This document shows, piece by piece, positions 12,562 to 14,202 of a stretch of DNA of 14,202 nt. The notes under the pieces are model-generated. The model saw only the letters and a list, made by a program, of their open reading frames with translations, was not told the origin of the DNA and ran no database searches. This DNA is from an uncultured Actinoplanes sp. (GTDB taxonomy: Bacteria > Actinomycetota > Actinomycetes > Mycobacteriales > Micromonosporaceae): NCBI GenBank assembly GCA_934667465.1, contig CAKUMG010000055.1:1-14202 (forward strand), in the 5' to 3' direction. The position numbers and the translations under genes were made by a program. Position 1 is the first letter of the stretch. Each line of letters begins with the position of its first letter.

Positions 12562-13449
12562 ATGGCAGGCAGGGTCACCGACAGCAGCATCAGCACGCGG
12601 GTGCTGCAGAACCTTCAGCGCAACATCCAGAAGGGCGAGAAGATCCAGGCGCAGCTCTCGAGCGGCAAGCAGATCAACCGCCCCTCCGACTCGCCGAACG
12701 GCACGCTCCAGTCGATGCAGCTGCGCGGCGAGACCCGCGCCAACTCGCAGTTCGTCCGCAGCGCCGGCGACGGGCTGGGCTGGCTGAGCACCCTCGACGG
12801 TACGCTGACCAGCACGTCGACGATCCTGCAGAAGGCGCGCTCACTCACCGTGCAGGGCCTCAACGCCGGCGCGAGCAGCGGCGAGTCCCGCGCCGCGATC
12901 AGCGCGGAGCTGGACCAGATCCGGACGACGATCATCGGGTACGCCAACACGACGTACCTCGACCGCCCGGTGTTCGGCGGCACCACGACCGGGTCGAAGG
13001 CGTTCTCGGAGTCCGGCGAGTTCGTCGGCAACCGGGACGGCGTGCAGCGCACGGTCGGCCCCAGCTCGCAGGTGCGGGTGGACACCGACGGCTTGGCCGC
13101 GTTCGGTGAGGGTGACGCCTCCGTCTTCAAGGTGCTGGACGACATCTCGACGGCGCTGAAGAACAACGACATGACCGCGGTGGGCAAGGGCCTGGAGCGT
13201 TTGGATGCAGCCGCCAATAACGTGAAAAACTCTCTTTCGGACGTTGGCTCCCGATACAATCGGATTACGCAGATGAAGACATCTGCGGAGGATCGGCTGC
13301 TGGACGTGAAGGCTCAGCTCTCCGAGGTCGAGGACGTCGACCTGCCGAAAACCATCATGGAAATGCAGCTTCAGCAGACCTCGTACCAAGCGGCGCTGGC
13401 CGCTTCGGCAAAGGTGATTCAGCCCTCGCTCATCGACTTTCTGAGGTGA
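12562..13449 (+). CDS. flgL: FlgL, hook-filament junction protein 2
   Basis: A 295-residue flagellin-related junction protein lying between FlgK and the filament. The N-terminus has the flagellin-like pattern LSSGKQINRPSDSPNGTLQSMQLRGE (about residues 32-57). The C-terminus (VDLPKTIMEMQLQQTSYQAALAASAKVIQPSLIDFLR) has the FlgL ending with Tyr-x-Ala-x-Leu and Ser-Leu-x-Asp-x-Leu. The ATG is preceded by AAGGGG and TAGGA within 12 nt. The last 240 bp (about 13199-13440) are visibly richer in A and T and use codons such as AAT, AAA, TCT and TTT that are rare in the neighbouring genes. The stop overlaps a GTG and lies 2 bp before the chosen fliW ATG. Confidence 0.96.
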   Translation: MAGRVTDSSISTRVLQNLQRNIQKGEKIQAQLSSGKQINRPSDSPNGTLQSMQLRGETRANSQFVRSAGDGLGWLSTLDGTLTSTSTILQKARSLTVQGLNAGASSGESRAAISAELDQIRTTIIGYANTTYLDRPVFGGTTTGSKAFSESGEFVGNRDGVQRTVGPSSQVRVDTDGLAAFGEGDASVFKVLDDISTALKNNDMTAVGKGLERLDAAANNVKNSLSDVGSRYNRITQMKTSAEDRLLDVKAQLSEVEDVDLPKTIMEMQLQQTSYQAALAASAKVIQPSLIDFLR

Positions 13450-13451
13450 CC

Positions 13452-13892
13452 ATGAGTATTCGTACCGAGTCCCGTCCGATTGGGGCCTCCACCATGACCC
13501 ACACCGAGCTGGAAGCGCCGATCATCGACATGGCCGTCCCGATGCCCGGGTTCCCGGCGCATCGCGAGTTCATGCTGGTCCGGCTGAACGACGACGGTCT
13601 GCTGTACGCGTTCACCTCCGTCGACGACCCGTCGCTCCGCTTCCTGGTCGCACCGCCGGAGCCGTTCTTCCCGGACTACGCGCCGGAGATCGAGAACGAG
13701 GTGTTCGCCGCGCTCAACACCAAGGACCCGGACCGGCTCCTGGTGATGGTCGTCATCACGGCCGGCGTCGACGAGACCACCGCGAACCTGCTCGCACCGA
13801 TCATCGTGGACCGCGACACCCGGCGCGCGATGCAGGTCGTTCTCACCGGCTCCAACCTGCCGGTCCGTGCCATCATGCGCAAGGACTACTGA
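13452..13892 (+). CDS. fliW: FliW, flagellar assembly factor and CsrA antagonist
   Basis: A 146-residue cytoplasmic protein. In Bacillus subtilis FliW binds either flagellin or CsrA: when flagellin has been exported, free FliW sequesters CsrA and lets flagellin mRNA be translated. Family features seen are the early Pro-Gly-Phe-Pro (residues 32-35), the Leu-Arg-Phe-x-Val segment, FFPDYAPEI (72-80) and TANLLAPIIVD (110-120). The chosen ATG has GAGG 5 nt upstream, inside the end of flgL. Two alternatives exist: a GTG at 13446 overlapping the flgL stop, and an ATG at 13494 where conservation really begins. The gene sits directly before csrA, the usual pairing. Confidence 0.93.
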   Translation: MSIRTESRPIGASTMTHTELEAPIIDMAVPMPGFPAHREFMLVRLNDDGLLYAFTSVDDPSLRFLVAPPEPFFPDYAPEIENEVFAALNTKDPDRLLVMVVITAGVDETTANLLAPIIVDRDTRRAMQVVLTGSNLPVRAIMRKDY

Positions 13893-13917
13893 CGGCCGGA
13901 CCGAGCGCGGTGTCCTG

Positions 13918-13935
13918 TCCACGGATGGAGAGGGG
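13918..13935 (+). promoter_or_regulatory. Candidate CsrA autoregulatory site and csrA ribosome binding site
   Basis: Two overlapping ANGGA motifs, ACGGA (13921-13925) and ATGGA (13925-13929), lie just before the Shine-Dalgarno AGGGG (13931-13935, 6 nt before the ATG). The first can be shown at the tip of a short 4-bp stem (TCCA-CGGA-TGGA, 13918-13929). The loop core ACGGAT is the same as in the flgB and fliC leaders. The stem is weak, so this is a lower-confidence site. Confidence 0.45.
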
Positions 13936-13941
13936 TGCTGG

Positions 13942-14178
13942 ATGCTCGTGCTGACCAGAAGGGCCGGCGAGAGCGTGATGATCGGCGACGACGTCGTCAT
14001 CACCGTGCTGGAGACCCGCGGCGACGTCGTCCGCCTGGGGATCCAGGCGCCGCGGGAGGTGCAGGTGCATCGGGAAGAAGTCTACAAAGAACTGCGCGAC
14101 GTCAACCGCGAGGCAGCCTCGCCCGGCGAGGACGCGGTTCGCGCACTGACCGAACTGCTGGAAGACAAGAAAAGATGA
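13942..14178 (+). CDS. csrA: CsrA, RNA-binding translational regulator
   Basis: A 78-residue member of the CsrA/RsmA family, which dimerises and binds ANGGA motifs near ribosome binding sites to repress translation. The N-terminal RNA-binding strand MLVLTRRAGESVMIGDDV and the C-terminal strand with Val42-His43-Arg44-Glu45 (Arg44 is the key RNA contact in E. coli CsrA, same numbering) are intact. The C-terminal helix carries an extra tail (AASPGEDAVRALTELLEDKKR) longer than in enteric CsrA, in the region where FliW contacts CsrA in Bacillus. The ATG was chosen because the family always starts with Met-Leu-x-Leu; an in-frame upstream extension has no homology. It follows fliW by 49 bp. After the stop there is a 10-bp palindrome (GGGCCGGCCC, 14184-14193) before the window ends. 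Confidence 0.97.
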   Translation: MLVLTRRAGESVMIGDDVVITVLETRGDVVRLGIQAPREVQVHREEVYKELRDVNREAASPGEDAVRALTELLEDKKR

Positions 14179-14202
14179 CGACCGGGCCGGCCCCCATTAA
14201 GG

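Noticed and set aside
10950..12596. Long open frame antisense to flgK
   Set aside because: Repetitive Arg/Val/Gly/His composition typical of GC-rich shadow frames; no ribosome site or motif, and it is wholly covered by flgN-flgK.
13345..13352. GCCGAAAA inside flgL as an internal FliA-type promoter for fliW-csrA
   Set aside because: No CTCA at 15-17 bp upstream; the core alone is common in this GC-rich coding sequence.
1..14202. CRISPR arrays, transposons, integrase sites, tRNA or rRNA genes
   Set aside because: No regularly spaced repeats, transposase-like frames, terminal inverted repeats or RNA-gene signatures were seen; the window is packed with conserved flagellar genes.

Overview
The window is a high-GC flagellar gene cluster. 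It very probably comes from a zoosporic actinomycete of the Micromonosporaceae, with Actinoplanes or a close relative as my best guess. The reasons are the strong GC bias, GTG and TTG starts, actinobacterial-type FliW, FliS and FlgN sequences, and regulatory sites that resemble those I recall for Actinoplanes motility genes. The genus assignment is inference.

Layout. (1) Positions 1-604, plus strand: the C-terminal half of flhB, cut by the window edge. It converges on fliI across a 90-bp gap filled with a GC-rich tandem repeat. (2) Positions 6519-695, minus strand: a tightly packed basal-body operon flgB-flgC-fliE-fliF-fliG-fliH-fliI (rod, rod/MS-ring adaptor, MS ring, rotor switch, export ATPase regulator, export ATPase). 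(3) Positions 10298-6701, minus strand: the filament block fliC-fliD-fliS plus a small fliT-like gene of unknown function, with hairpins between the genes and a terminator at the end. (4) Positions 10585-14178, plus strand, divergent from fliC: flgN-flgK-flgL-fliW-csrA (junction chaperone, two hook-filament junction proteins, and the FliW/CsrA post-transcriptional switch). All complete genes look intact. I see no tRNA, rRNA, CRISPR array, insertion sequence or pseudogene.

The most interesting content is regulatory. The three main transcription units (flgB, fliC, flgN) are each preceded by the same bipartite element, CTCA-N16-GCCGA(A/C)C, which is most simply a promoter for a FliA/WhiG-family sigma factor. 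Upstream of the flgB copy is a direct repeat, GCAACC(T/G) spaced by 4 bp, resembling the Actinoplanes TcrA box. The predicted 5' leaders of flgB and fliC share one layout: a small hairpin presenting ACGGAT in its loop, a second ACGGA, then an AAGGA inside the ribosome binding site. A similar but weaker hairpin lies just before csrA. These are classic CsrA-site geometries, and csrA, its antagonist fliW and the flagellin gene are all in the window.

The inferred model is that early (rod, MS ring) and late (flagellin, junction) genes are switched on together by one sigma factor. They would then be held or released together at translation by the flagellin-FliW-CsrA loop, rather than by the step-wise transcriptional hierarchy of enteric bacteria. 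This fits flagella built in a burst inside sporangia, but it rests on motif reading only.
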